Positions 40,549 to 48,615 of a stretch of 64,000 nt of DNA are shown here, in pieces (position 1 is the stretch's first letter; every line of letters begins with the position of its first letter). The stretch comes from JAJXWB01 sp046349085 (GTDB taxonomy: Bacteria; Pseudomonadota; Alphaproteobacteria; Rhizobiales; Beijerinckiaceae), in contig JAXMDA010000005.1 in NCBI GenBank assembly GCA_046349085.1, forward strand, positions 62,001 through 126,000. The letters run 5' to 3'. The notes under the pieces are model-generated. The model did no database searches. It was not told the DNA's origin and saw only the letters and a list, made by a program, of their open reading frames with translations. The translations under genes and the position numbers were made by a program.

Positions 40549-42060
40549 ATGACGGAATTGCCCAGAAGCCTGGATGTCGGCGACGTGCGCCCCTTCGACC
40601 CGCGCGATCTTGCGGTGGTCGCGCCGGCGCCGATGACGTCTGCAGCCGCGCGGAAAATTACGCCCGTCATCATCTGTGGCGGATCCGGATCGCGCATGTG
40701 GCCGGAATCGCGAGAGACGCTGCCGAAGCAGTTCATACCGCTGATCGGGCGATTGTCGACCTTCCAGATGGCGGTCGAGGGGCTGGCGGATGCGTTGTTT
40801 CATCGGCCGATCGTCATCTCTCACTACGATTATCGATTTCTGGTCGCCGATCAGCTCGAGCAGGTCGGCGTGTCGGCGACGATCGTTCTCGAGCCGGCGC
40901 GTCGCGGGTCGGCGGCGGCGGCCGTCGTCGCAGCCGAGATCGCAGCGCGCGCCGATCCGCAGGCCATCGTCGCGCTGCTGTCGTCCGATCACGTCATCGA
41001 GGACCGATCGCGGTTTGCGGAAATGTGTCGCGTGGCCGCTGAGACGGCTGCGCAAGGCTATATCGTCGGGCTCGGCGCGTCGCGCAGCGTCCCTGCGGAT
41101 GGGCGGCCCTATTTGCGCGCCGGCGCGCGCATCGCGCCGGCAAGCGACGTCCGCCGCGTCGTCGAACTCGCGGACAGGCCCGTTGGCGACGATCCGGAAG
41201 AGTTCGCAGCCTCCGGCTGGAGCCAGAATTTCGGCGATTTCGTTTTTCGCTGCGATACGCTTCAGGCTGAAATCGAGCGGTTGCAACCGACAATCGCATC
41301 GGCGGCGAAAGCTGCTCTGGCGAACGCCACAAGCGATCTCGGCTTCTCCCTGCTCGATGCGAACGCGTTTTCCCGCGCGCCGTCCATGTCGCTGCACCGG
41401 GCGGCAATGGGAAATTCGGACAGGGCCGCCGTGCTCGCGGGCGATTTCCGCTGCACGGATATCGGAAGCTGGCGCGCCCTCGGCGATCTCGCCCAGCGCG
41501 ACGAAGACGGAAACTCGCTGACCGGCGAGGCCGTCGTCCTGAACGCCAGGAATGTCTTCGTCCGGTCAAGCGAACGACTGACCGCGGTCGTCGGCGTCGA
41601 GAACGTCATCGTCGTGACGACCGAGGACGCGGTGCTGGTCCTCAATCGCAATCACGATGGCGAGGTGAAGGACCTGGTCGAGCGCCTGAAGCGCGAGAAT
41701 CGTCGGGAAGCGGTCGAACATAGGCGCATTTTCCGGCCTTGGGGCCATTACCAGTCGGTCGACGTCGGCGCGCGCTATCAGGTCAAGCGAATCGTCGTGA
41801 AGCCCGGCGCGCGGCTATCGTTGCAAAAGCACTTTCATCGCGCGGAACACTGGATCGTCGTCAAAGGCACGGCGGAAGTCACGCGAAGCGACGAGGTGCG
41901 GCTCGTACACGAGAACGAGTCGATCTACATGCCGATCGGCTGCGTCCACCGGCTCGGCAATCCCGGCAAGATCGATCTCGAGCTCATCGAAGTGCAGACC
42001 GGGTCCTATCTTGGCGAAGACGATATCGTTCGCTTCGAGGACGTCTACAATCGGGCGTGA
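40549..42060 (+). CDS. manC: Mannose-1-phosphate guanylyltransferase / mannose-6-phosphate isomerase
   Basis: A 503-residue bifunctional enzyme (AlgA/CpsB type) that makes GDP-mannose and interconverts mannose-6-P and fructose-6-P. Residues about 35-320 form the nucleotidyltransferase: ITPVIICGGSGSRMWPESRETLPKQFIPL, ALLSSDHVIED, and FRCTDIGSWRALGDL. Residues about 390-500 are the type II PMI cupin: RPWGHYQSVDVGARYQVKRI, GARLSLQKHFHRAEHWIVVKGTAEV, NESIYMPIGCVHRLGNPGK. The frame opens at 40471, but ATG 40549 has a GGGGG ribosome site. It supplies the precursor for the mannose-containing polymer. Confidence 0.94.
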   Translation: MTELPRSLDVGDVRPFDPRDLAVVAPAPMTSAAARKITPVIICGGSGSRMWPESRETLPKQFIPLIGRLSTFQMAVEGLADALFHRPIVISHYDYRFLVADQLEQVGVSATIVLEPARRGSAAAAVVAAEIAARADPQAIVALLSSDHVIEDRSRFAEMCRVAAETAAQGYIVGLGASRSVPADGRPYLRAGARIAPASDVRRVVELADRPVGDDPEEFAASGWSQNFGDFVFRCDTLQAEIERLQPTIASAAKAALANATSDLGFSLLDANAFSRAPSMSLHRAAMGNSDRAAVLAGDFRCTDIGSWRALGDLAQRDEDGNSLTGEAVVLNARNVFVRSSERLTAVVGVENVIVVTTEDAVLVLNRNHDGEVKDLVERLKRENRREAVEHRRIFRPWGHYQSVDVGARYQVKRIVVKPGARLSLQKHFHRAEHWIVVKGTAEVTRSDEVRLVHENESIYMPIGCVHRLGNPGKIDLELIEVQTGSYLGEDDIVRFEDVYNRA

Positions 42061-42081
42061 GCGCGCGCGAAAGCTCGCCGG

Positions 42082-42822
42082 TCATTTTCCCGCGACGGGC
42101 GGAGTCGCCCGCAGCGCGCCCGATCTTTCGAGATGAAGGTAGGCGGGGTTGAACAGCCCGATCCTTTTCAGCGCAGCGATGTTCGCAACGGTCAGCGTCT
42201 TGCCGTCGAACGCGATCACGCCCTGCCTGCGCAGGTTCTGCAGCGTGCGGTTGGCGTGCACATTGGTGATGCCGCTGCTGTCGGCGAGTTCCTGTTGGGA
42301 CGCCGGGAAAGCGAAGGCGCCGTCGTGCACCTGCCCGATTTCGAGCATCCGGTAGTAGAGTTCGCAGAAGAGGTGGGCGATGCGCGCCTGGGCGTCGCGC
42401 TGGCCGACGTTGACCACCCATTCCTGCGTGATCGCCAGTTCGCGCGCAACGATGCTCCAGAGGCCGCGCATCAGGTTGGGATGCAGCGTCATGAGATCCA
42501 TATGATGGATTGAGGCCACGATGGACGGCTGCATCATGTGAACGCTGTGATCGAAAACGTCGGACGCCAGCATCCCGGAACTGACCAAGTCGCCCGGCAG
42601 CACATAGGCGACGATCTGACGCCGGCCGTTCGACAATTGCTTGTAGCGATAGCCGAGCCCGTCGATCATCACCGTCACGCTTCTCGTCGGGTCGCCCTCA
42701 CGAACGAAGTCGACGCCGACGGCCGCCGCGCGACGCTGGTGGAACGCCTGCCTGAGGCCGCGCTTTTCCTCTTCGCTCAGCGAGAGGAAAGTTTCGAGCC
42801 TTCGGATGAGCGCTAGGGGCAT
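42082..42822 (-). CDS. Crp/Fnr-family transcriptional regulator
   Basis: A 246-residue regulator: cyclic-nucleotide-binding-type beta roll (about 25-130; VDFVREGDPTRSVTVMIDGLGYRY, IVAYVLPGDLVSSGML), dimer helix, and a C-terminal winged helix (about 165-215; FPASQQELADSSGITNVHANRTLQNLRRQGVIAF). It lacks the N-terminal cysteine cluster of Fnr, so oxygen sensing through an Fe-S cluster is unlikely, and the cAMP-binding arginine/serine motif is not clear. It belongs to the rhizobial Crp/Fnr group whose signal is mostly unknown. It is convergent with manC and divergent from the CheBR-kinase gene. Confidence 0.9.
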   Translation of the reverse strand: MPLALIRRLETFLSLSEEEKRGLRQAFHQRRAAAVGVDFVREGDPTRSVTVMIDGLGYRYKQLSNGRRQIVAYVLPGDLVSSGMLASDVFDHSVHMMQPSIVASIHHMDLMTLHPNLMRGLWSIVARELAITQEWVVNVGQRDAQARIAHLFCELYYRMLEIGQVHDGAFAFPASQQELADSSGITNVHANRTLQNLRRQGVIAFDGKTLTVANIAALKRIGLFNPAYLHLERSGALRATPPVAGK

Positions 42823-43006
42823 GGTTCAGACGCAGCCTACGCCGGACGCCAGCGCTTCGCTGCAGACTACTTAATGCAGATTAAGAGCGGTTCAACGGGC
42901 CTTCTGTAGTGCGATTTCGATCTGAAAATGCTTGTAGACAAATAGTCCTCTTGCTGTGGATCGAAATTGGCGCGTGTATAATCGGCTTCTGTTTTCGGGA
43001 AGCAAC

Positions 43007-46000
43007 ATGAGCAAGGATGCGCGCACGGAGAAACGTATTCCGGTTGTCGGGATCGGCGCCTCGGCAGGCGGCATCGAGCCCCTGCAAACCCTGTTCGGCA
43101 ATCTCAATCCGAGCCTGGGCGCAGCCTATGTCGTGATCGTTCACCTCGATCCCGGCCATTCCAGCGAACTGGCGCGGCTTCTGTCGAATCACACCACGAT
43201 GAAAGTGACTCAGGTCACGGAGGAGATGCACATCGAGCCGAACGCCGTCTATGTCATTGCGCCCGATCGACGGCTTCTCATCTCGGACAACACGATAGCG
43301 GCCACGCCTTTCGATGAGCCACGCGGTCGTCGTGCGCCGATCGACCTGTTCTTTCGTTCGCTCGCCGAACAGCACGGCGACGGCTTCGCCATCGTTCTGA
43401 GCGGCGGAGGCTCCGATGGCGCGCTCGGAGTTCGCGCCGTCCGCGAAAACGGCGGCATCATTCTGGTTCAGGACCCGGACGAGGCGGAATTTGCGTCGAT
43501 GCCGCGCAACGCCATCGCCAGCGGCGCCGATTTCGTGCTGCCGGTCGCGCAGTTGGCGCGCCAGCTTGCCATCCTCATCGCAACCAAGCCGCAGGTCGCG
43601 CTTCAGCGGATAGAGGAAGGAAACGAGGAGAACCTGCGCCGCATACTCGCCTACCTTCGATTGAAGACCGGCCAGGATTTTTCGCGCTACAAGCGCGGGA
43701 CCCTGCTGCGACGCCTCACCCGCCGGATGCAGGTGGCGCAAACCGAGCGGCTCGATCAGTATCTGACCTATCTGCAGGAGCATAGGGACGAAGTCCTGGC
43801 GCTCTTCAACGATCTGCTGATCTCGGTGACGAGCTTCTTCCGCGATCGCGAGGCTTTCAATACGCTCGCCGCGATGGTCATTCCGCGCCTGTTCGACCAT
43901 GTCCTGCTCGAATCGACGGTCCGGGTCTGGACGCCCGCGTGCGCGACCGGCGAGGAAGCCTATTCCATCGCTATCCTGTTGCTCGAGGAAGCAGCGCGCC
44001 AGAACATTCGTCCCGAGATCCAGATTTTCGCGACGGATCTCGACGACCAGGCGCTGGCCGTCGCGCGCGAAGGGCGTTATCCGGCCACGATCTCGACGGA
44101 CGTCTCGGACGAGCGCCTGCGCCGCTTCTTTGTCCGCGAGGGCGATCAGTACCGAATTCGTCGGGAGGTGCGCGATCTCATCGTCTTCGCCTCGCACAGC
44201 CTGCTCAAGGATCCGCCCTTTTCGAAGATCAACCTCCTTTCGTGCCGGAACCTGCTGATCTATCTGGACCGCGACCTGCAGCAACAGGTTTGCAGCGTCC
44301 TGCACTATGCGCTGGCGCCGCACGGCTATCTCTTTCTCGGCACGTCCGAAGGCGCTGAAAGCCCGGCGGGCCTGTTTACGGTAATCGACCGCGATGCGCG
44401 CATCTATCAGGCGGCGGACCATCCGCGCGACATGCTTCCGCCGCTGCCGCGGCTGATGACCACGGCGCTCGTGCCGAACGTTCCCTCCAGGCCGCGCGCC
44501 CAGCGATCCACGACAGGCGCGGACGTCTCTATGCATCGCGTCGCGCTCGAGGAATTCGCGCCGCCGAGCCTGCTGGTCGACGATCGCTATCTCATTGTGA
44601 ACCTGTCCGAAAGCTGCGGACGCTATCTGCTGCATTCGAGCGGGCCGATCACCACCGACGCGGCCGAAGTCGTCCGCCCCGAGCTGCGCCTTGAGTTGCG
44701 CGCGGCGCTGCACCGCGCGTTCGAGAATGACGAGCCGACCGTGAGCTTGCCGATCCCGGTGCGGTTCGATGGCGTTTCGAAGTCCGTGGTGATCAACGTG
44801 CGGCCGGTAAAGCGCGACGATTCGATGCGCGCCGCTCTTGTCCTGTTCATCGAGGGCGGGCCGGCCGACCCCTTCGAGAGTTCGACCGAGGAGTCCTCGA
44901 CGGCGGTTGCGCAATTGCGGGAAGAACTGCACGCCACGCGCGCCGTGCTGCGTACGACCCGCGAGCAATACGAGGCGGCGACCGAGGAATTGCGGGCCGC
45001 CAACGAAGAACTTCAGTCGATCAACGAGGAATACCGCTCGACCGCCGAGGAGCTGGAGACGAGCAAGGAGGAGCTGCAGTCGATCAACGAGGAGCTTCAG
45101 ACGCTCAACAACGAACTCAAACTGAAATACGAGATGGCGTCGCGCGCGCGCAGCGACATGCAGAACCTGATGAGCGCGACCGACATCGGCACTCTGTTCC
45201 TCGATTCGACATTGCGGATCGAACGCTTCACCCCGCGCACGACCGAGTTGTTCAACATTGTGCCCGGCGACGAAGGCCGCCCCGTGACCGACTTCACGCA
45301 CAGGCTGGACTATCAGAACCTCGTCGTCGACGCCCAGCGCGTGTTGACGGACCTCAATTCGATCGAGCGCACCGTGCGAACGACGAGCGGGCGGTGGTTC
45401 CTGATGCGGTTGCGGCCCTACCGGACGCTCGACGACAAGATCGACGGCGTCGTCGTGATTTTCGTCGACGTGACGGAACAGCGCGAGGCGGAGGCCGCCT
45501 GGATCGCGCGGCAAGACCTGCTCCTGAGGGAATTGTCGCATCGCGTGCGCAACACGCTGGCCGTCGTCCAGTCAATTACGCGCAGCACCCTGCGCGGCAG
45601 CGGGACCGACCCCCAGGCGATGAAAGCGCTCGACGCGCGAATCGGCGCATTGGTCAAAGCCCATGAATTGCTCGTCGACAACGAGTGGCGCGGCGCCTCG
45701 GTCGAAGCGCTCGCGCGCCAGCAGCTCGCCCCCTACATGACGGACGACCGGCTGCTGATTTCCGGACCGCCGGTGACGCTGCCGCCGCAAATTGCGACGC
45801 CGCTCGGCCTCGCCCTGCATGAGCTCGGGACGAACGCCGCGAAATATGGCGCGCTGAGCGGGCCAGCCGGACAGGTTCGGCTGGCCTGGCAGGTCCGCCA
45901 GCAAGAAGACGGCAAGCGACGTCTCGAACTCGTCTGGACCGAAACCGGCGGGCCGGAGGTGAAAGACGTCGAGGCAAACCACACCGGAATGACTCTCATC

Positions 46001-46111
46001 GTGCGCGGCGTTCCCGGCGCGCAGGTCGAGCGGCGCTTCGAAAAGACCGGCCTCGTCTGCACGATCGCGGTCGAATTGACGGGCGTCGAAGGCATGGATG
46101 CGACAAGCTGA
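43007..46111 (+). CDS. CheB-CheR-PAS-HWE histidine kinase fusion
   Basis: A 1034-residue cytoplasmic signalling protein. CheB methylesterase domain about 10-190, without a receiver: GIGASAGGIEPLQ (Ser), HLDPGHSSEL (His), LSGGGSDGALG (Asp). CheR methyltransferase about 205-470: TSFFRDREAF and VWTPACATGEEAYSIAILL. A coiled coil about 638-708 (EELQSINEE repeats) leads to a PAS domain (about 715-840) and an HWE kinase: H box LRELSHRVRNTLAVVQS near 845, N box LHELGTNAAKYGALS and WTETGGP. The ATG has GGGAAG 6 bp upstream. No cognate receiver is adjacent. Confidence 0.94.
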   Translation: MSKDARTEKRIPVVGIGASAGGIEPLQTLFGNLNPSLGAAYVVIVHLDPGHSSELARLLSNHTTMKVTQVTEEMHIEPNAVYVIAPDRRLLISDNTIAATPFDEPRGRRAPIDLFFRSLAEQHGDGFAIVLSGGGSDGALGVRAVRENGGIILVQDPDEAEFASMPRNAIASGADFVLPVAQLARQLAILIATKPQVALQRIEEGNEENLRRILAYLRLKTGQDFSRYKRGTLLRRLTRRMQVAQTERLDQYLTYLQEHRDEVLALFNDLLISVTSFFRDREAFNTLAAMVIPRLFDHVLLESTVRVWTPACATGEEAYSIAILLLEEAARQNIRPEIQIFATDLDDQALAVAREGRYPATISTDVSDERLRRFFVREGDQYRIRREVRDLIVFASHSLLKDPPFSKINLLSCRNLLIYLDRDLQQQVCSVLHYALAPHGYLFLGTSEGAESPAGLFTVIDRDARIYQAADHPRDMLPPLPRLMTTALVPNVPSRPRAQRSTTGADVSMHRVALEEFAPPSLLVDDRYLIVNLSESCGRYLLHSSGPITTDAAEVVRPELRLELRAALHRAFENDEPTVSLPIPVRFDGVSKSVVINVRPVKRDDSMRAALVLFIEGGPADPFESSTEESSTAVAQLREELHATRAVLRTTREQYEAATEELRAANEELQSINEEYRSTAEELETSKEELQSINEELQTLNNELKLKYEMASRARSDMQNLMSATDIGTLFLDSTLRIERFTPRTTELFNIVPGDEGRPVTDFTHRLDYQNLVVDAQRVLTDLNSIERTVRTTSGRWFLMRLRPYRTLDDKIDGVVVIFVDVTEQREAEAAWIARQDLLLRELSHRVRNTLAVVQSITRSTLRGSGTDPQAMKALDARIGALVKAHELLVDNEWRGASVEALARQQLAPYMTDDRLLISGPPVTLPPQIATPLGLALHELGTNAAKYGALSGPAGQVRLAWQVRQQEDGKRRLELVWTETGGPEVKDVEANHTGMTLIVRGVPGAQVERRFEKTGLVCTIAVELTGVEGMDATS

Positions 46112-46195
46112 AGCGCGGCGGCGACGAACGGCGGCCGCCCTTGTCAGCTTTCTGTTTTTCTTTCGATTTCGCCGACCCGGCGATTCACGGAGCGA

Positions 46196-46272
<77 letters not shown>

Positions 46273-46402
46273 GCTCCGGCGCGCTGTCTAGTCCGCCCGG
46301 CGCCCTTCTGTCAATCGTCGTTCCCGCAAGCGCCGCCGCGCACATTGAAGGATCGGCGCCCCGAATGTAAGGATGCCGGCCGACACAGGGGATGCACATA
46401 CG

Positions 46403-46696
46403 ATGGCGGCGCCGCTTCTCAAGCTCATTTTGACGATCATTAATCTCTATTGGTGGGTGATTATCGCCACCGCCGTCATGTCCTGGCTGGTCGCCTTTCA
46501 GGTCGTCGATACGCGCAACCAGTTCGTACAGTCCATCTGGCGCGCGCTGGACGCTCTGACCGAGCCCGTATTGCGGCCGATCCGGCGATTCCTGCCGACG
46601 CTCGGCGGGCTCGACATATCGCCGGTCATCCTGCTGCTGCTGCTCTCTTTCATCGAAGACCTGATCCGGTCCAACGCCTATCTGCTCGTCGGCTGA
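46403..46696 (+). CDS. YggT-family membrane protein
   Basis: A 97-residue protein of the YggT family: two hydrophobic segments (about 5-32 and 72-92) flanking the conserved NQFVQSIWRALDALTEPVLRPIRRFLP block. The start at 46403 (MAAPLLKLILTIIN) has AGGGGA upstream; an ATG at 46373 would add ten polar residues. It overlaps the DUF167 gene by one base (TGATG), a coupling seen widely in proteobacteria. Function is not firmly known; roles in membrane or division-associated processes have been suggested. Confidence 0.93.
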   Translation: MAAPLLKLILTIINLYWWVIIATAVMSWLVAFQVVDTRNQFVQSIWRALDALTEPVLRPIRRFLPTLGGLDISPVILLLLLSFIEDLIRSNAYLLVG

Positions 46697-47010
46697 TGGC
46701 CGAGGTCCCCTGGCGGGCGACGGAGGCCGGGCTGACGCTGGTCGTGCGGCTGACGCCCAAGGGCGGGCGTGACGCCATCGACGGCGTCGAGACGATGAGC
46801 GACGGGCGGCCGGTGCTGAAGGCGCGGGTGCGCGCCGCGCCCGAGGACGGCAAGGCGAACGCCGCGCTGATCGAATTTCTCGCCAAGGCGTTGCGCGTTC
46901 CGAAGTCCGCCGTGACGCTGGCTTCGGGGCAGACGTCGCGCGTCAAGAGTCTCGAGATCGCCGGCGATTTCGTCGCCCTTTCGGCGGCATTGGCGCGCCT
47001 GACGGTCTAG
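46696..47010 (+). CDS. DUF167 family protein (YggU-like)
   Basis: A 104-residue DUF167 protein: GLTLVVRLTPKGGRDAIDGV, then VRAAPEDGKANAALIEFLAKALRVPKSAVTLASGQTSRVKSLEI, which is the core of the family and fits the single alpha/beta domain. It is translationally coupled to the YggT gene. Function unknown. A rhizobial-type repeat starts at its stop codon. Confidence 0.94.
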   Translation: MAEVPWRATEAGLTLVVRLTPKGGRDAIDGVETMSDGRPVLKARVRAAPEDGKANAALIEFLAKALRVPKSAVTLASGQTSRVKSLEIAGDFVALSAALARLTV

Positions 47011-47057
47011 CGCCGACGCGGCGAAAAACCGGCTTCCCCTTTTTTGTCCCGCGCTCT
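47006..47057. repeat. Interspersed rhizobial-type repeat, copy 2
   Basis: A second copy of the 11444-11492 unit: TCTAGCGC at the left, core GCGAAAAACCGGCTTCCCCTTTT, and GCGCTCTA at the right. It overlaps the DUF167 stop codon (TAG at 47008-47010) and ends 28 bp before the mch start. Confidence 0.65.
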
Positions 47058-47085
47058 AAGGACAGGGCGATTTAGCGGGGTCGAC

Positions 47086-48141
47086 ATGAGCAAGACAAAT
47101 CCGGGCAATTTCTTCGAGGATTTTCGGATCGGCCAGACGATCCGGCACGCGACGCCGCGCACCGTGACGGCAGGCGACGTCGCGCTCTACACGGCGCTTT
47201 ATGGCTCGCGCTTCGCTGTCCAGTCCTCGGACGCGTTCGCCCGGTCGATCGGTTACAAGCATGCGCCGGTCGACGACCTGCTCGTCTTTCACGTCGTCTT
47301 CGGCAAGACGGTGCCGGACATTTCGCTGAACGCGGTCGCCAATCTCGGCTATGCCGCCTGCCGGTTTCTCGCGCCCGTCTATCCCGGCGACACGCTGTCG
47401 TCGGTTTCCGAAATCATCGGGCTGAAGGAAAACTCCAACCGCCAGACCGGCGTCGTCTACGTGCGCTCGCGCGGCTTCAACCAGCACGGCGACGTCGTGC
47501 TGGATTACGTGCGCTGGGTGATGGTGCGCAAGCGCGATCCCAACGCGCCCGTGACGGAAGAACATGTGCCCGAACTGCCGAAGGCGCTGCCGGCCGACGC
47601 GCTCGGCGACGCCTGCCCGGAAATCTCCGTCAAGCACTATGACTTCGCGCTCGCCGGCCAGCCGCACCGCTGGGGGGACTATCAGGCCGGCGAAAGAATC
47701 GACCATGTCGACGGCATGACGGTCGAGGAAGCCGAGCACATGATCGCGACGCGCCTCTATCAGAATACGGCGAAGGTGCATTTCAACCAGTTCACCGAGG
47801 GGCAGGGGCGCTTCGGCCGCCGGCTGATCTACGGCGGCCACGTGATTTCGCTTGCCCGCGCGCTGTCGTTCAACGGGCTCGCCAACGCCTTCCACATTGC
47901 CGCGATCAACGGCGGCCGCCATGTCGCGCCGCTATTCGCGGGCCTGACCGTGCACGCCTGGACGCAGGTGCTGGAGACCGCCGAAATCCCCGGCCGCGAC
48001 GACGTCGGCGCGCTGCGCCTGCGCACGATCGCGACGAAGGATTCTCCGTGCGCGGCGTATCCGCTCTTGCAGGAAGGGTCGAAGGACTACGACCCGAGCG
48101 TGATTCTGGACATCGACTATTGGGCGCTGGCACCGCGGTAG
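47086..48141 (+). CDS. mch: Mesaconyl-CoA hydratase (ethylmalonyl-CoA pathway), MaoC family
   Basis: A 351-residue double-hotdog hydratase. The start SKTNPGNFFEDFRIGQTIRHATPRTVT in register and the NFFEDF/HATPRT motifs match mesaconyl-CoA hydratase, which converts beta-methylmalyl-CoA and mesaconyl-CoA in acetyl-CoA assimilation. The second hotdog contains KVHFNQFTEGQGRFGRRLIYGGHVISLARALSFNGLANAF, the MaoC catalytic region. AGCGGGG lies before the ATG at 47086. The other pathway genes are not in the window. A more distant MaoC hydratase is the alternative. Confidence 0.87.
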   Translation: MSKTNPGNFFEDFRIGQTIRHATPRTVTAGDVALYTALYGSRFAVQSSDAFARSIGYKHAPVDDLLVFHVVFGKTVPDISLNAVANLGYAACRFLAPVYPGDTLSSVSEIIGLKENSNRQTGVVYVRSRGFNQHGDVVLDYVRWVMVRKRDPNAPVTEEHVPELPKALPADALGDACPEISVKHYDFALAGQPHRWGDYQAGERIDHVDGMTVEEAEHMIATRLYQNTAKVHFNQFTEGQGRFGRRLIYGGHVISLARALSFNGLANAFHIAAINGGRHVAPLFAGLTVHAWTQVLETAEIPGRDDVGALRLRTIATKDSPCAAYPLLQEGSKDYDPSVILDIDYWALAPR

Positions 48142-48145
48142 CGCT

Positions 48146-48240
48146 TGTCATCCCGGCCGAAGCGCAGCGGAGAGCCGGGACCTAGACGAAGGCGCTTGTA
48201 CGCTGGATCCCGGATCGCCCTGCGGCCGTCCGGGATGACA
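48146..48240. repeat. Imperfect palindromic intergenic repeat
   Basis: TGTCATCCCGG (48146-48156) is repeated in inverse at 48230-48240 (CCGGGATGACA). Between them lie GAAGCGCAGCGGAGAGCCGGGACC and GGATCCCGGATCGCC-type segments that can pair further. I recall such TCATCCCGGCCGAAGCGCAGCGGAGAGCCGGG elements scattered in Rhizobiales genomes. It begins just after the mch stop and may act as a transcript-end hairpin. Confidence 0.7.
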
Positions 48241-48320
48241 GGGCGGCGTTCGCGCGCCGCTAGGTAAATGCGCGCGGCGGGGCTAGGCTCGTCATTTCCA
48301 CTGACGCTGAAGGGAGCGAC

Positions 48321-48581
48321 ATGAGGAAATTTCTGCTGGCCGCGCTGCTCGGCGGCGCATCCGTCATTCCGGCCCATGCGCAGAGCTGCGGCGACCTGTG
48401 GTACGAGCGCAACGCGATCTACAAGGACGCCGGCTATTGCTTCAACACGCCGCGCGGCATTCGCACGTTCGGCAACGCCGGTTGTCAGTACGACAATGTG
48501 AACGACGTGCCGCTGTCGGCCAACAGCCGCGCGCGCATCGCCGAGATCGTGCGCATGGAACGTGGGTACGGCTGTCGGTGA
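48321..48581 (+). CDS. Secreted YARHG-domain small protein
   Basis: An 86-residue precursor: signal peptide about 1-20 (FLLAALLGGASVIPAHA), mature 66 residues with CGDLWYERNAIYKDAGYCF, the YARHG-type signature, and cysteines at CG, YCF, GCQ and YGC that could form two disulfides. A clear AAGGGAG ribosome site precedes the ATG. The function of these small periplasmic proteins is unknown. It is convergent with cobT and stands alone on its strand. Confidence 0.85.
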   Translation: MRKFLLAALLGGASVIPAHAQSCGDLWYERNAIYKDAGYCFNTPRGIRTFGNAGCQYDNVNDVPLSANSRARIAEIVRMERGYGCR

Positions 48582-48615
48582 CGTAGCAGCCGGCTGGAAG
48601 CCGGCGGTCCCGGCT

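Noticed and set aside
42082..42822. Oxygen-sensing Fnr
   Set aside because: The N-terminal cysteine cluster needed for the Fe-S sensor is absent, so only the wider Crp/Fnr family is claimed.
42881..45541. Minus-strand open frame of about 886 codons
   Set aside because: Opposite the CheB-CheR-kinase gene; Arg/Gln/Val-rich with no recognisable domain.
46140..46165. T-rich run as a terminator after the kinase gene
   Set aside because: Poly-T-like stretch CTGTTTTTCTTTC is present but no stable stem precedes it.
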